A stretch of DNA of 5,916 nucleotides from positions 1 to 5,916 of the forward strand of contig CANJXD010000377.1 of the NCBI GenBank assembly GCA_947478535.1, in the 5' to 3' direction. The notes under the pieces were generated by a model, which searched no databases, had not been told where the DNA came from, and saw only the letters and a program-made list of their open reading frames with translations. Shown piece after piece: positions 5,906-5,916 of the stretch. How positions within the stretch are numbered: the first letter of the stretch is position 1; each line of letters begins with the position of its first letter. The DNA comes from Acetobacteraceae bacterium. Lineage in GTDB: Bacteria; Pseudomonadota; Alphaproteobacteria; Acetobacterales; Acetobacteraceae. The position numbers and the translations under genes are program-made.

Positions 5906-5916
5906 TCAGGCTCACC
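5902..5916 (-). CDS. C-terminal end of an upstream gene, probably the antitoxin (partial)
   Basis: From the right edge a minus-strand frame reads Gly-Glu-Pro-Glu then TGA at 5904-5902. The stop overlaps the toxin GTG in a GTGA. Four codons cannot identify a protein; the call rests on position, since antitoxin genes usually precede ParE toxins with just such an overlap. The other two frames read on or stop differently, so this is inference. Confidence 0.35.
   Translation of the reverse strand, partial: GEPE

Overview
The window is GC-rich throughout, with strongly GC-biased third codon positions and long spurious open frames opposite real genes. The gene content (M20 amidohydrolase, RidA, Dpp/Opp-type importer, ParE toxin) suits a GC-rich alphaproteobacterium, perhaps of the Acetobacteraceae/Roseomonas type. 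That placement is inference from composition and protein style; there is no rRNA or other marker here.

Layout. (1) Positions 1-194 hold no complete gene. The leftmost ~125 bases look like one end of an IS30-type insertion sequence, with the first 22 codons of a minus-strand transposase-like frame. Positions 144-190 hold a small family of GGAGAGGG repeats, including a perfect hairpin that probably terminates ridA. (2) A minus-strand RidA-family gene (195-581) and a plus-strand M20 amidase/carbamoylase gene (662-1861) diverge from an 80-base intergenic region. (3) From the right edge to 1848 runs a tightly packed minus-strand string: the last codons of an unknown gene (probably an antitoxin), a ParE-like toxin, a family 5 periplasmic solute-binding protein, a VOC-fold protein, and two DppB/DppC-type permeases. 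Consecutive genes overlap by 4 bases (GTGA or ATGA), except toxin and binding protein, which overlap by 22. The last permease converges on the amidohydrolase gene, and their 3' ends overlap by 14 bases.

How the genes may work together (inference). The binding protein and two permeases would import a small peptide-like or amide/ureido compound. The M20 hydrolase would cleave an amide or N-carbamoyl bond, and RidA would remove reactive imine/enamine by-products. The VOC protein may act on the same compound or its product. No ABC ATPase (DppD/DppF type) is in the window, so the importer needs one from elsewhere. The most unusual points are the ParE toxin fused by overlap to the front of the importer operon, the VOC gene between binding protein and permeases, and a Glu in place of the usual Asp in the H-x-D motif of the hydrolase.
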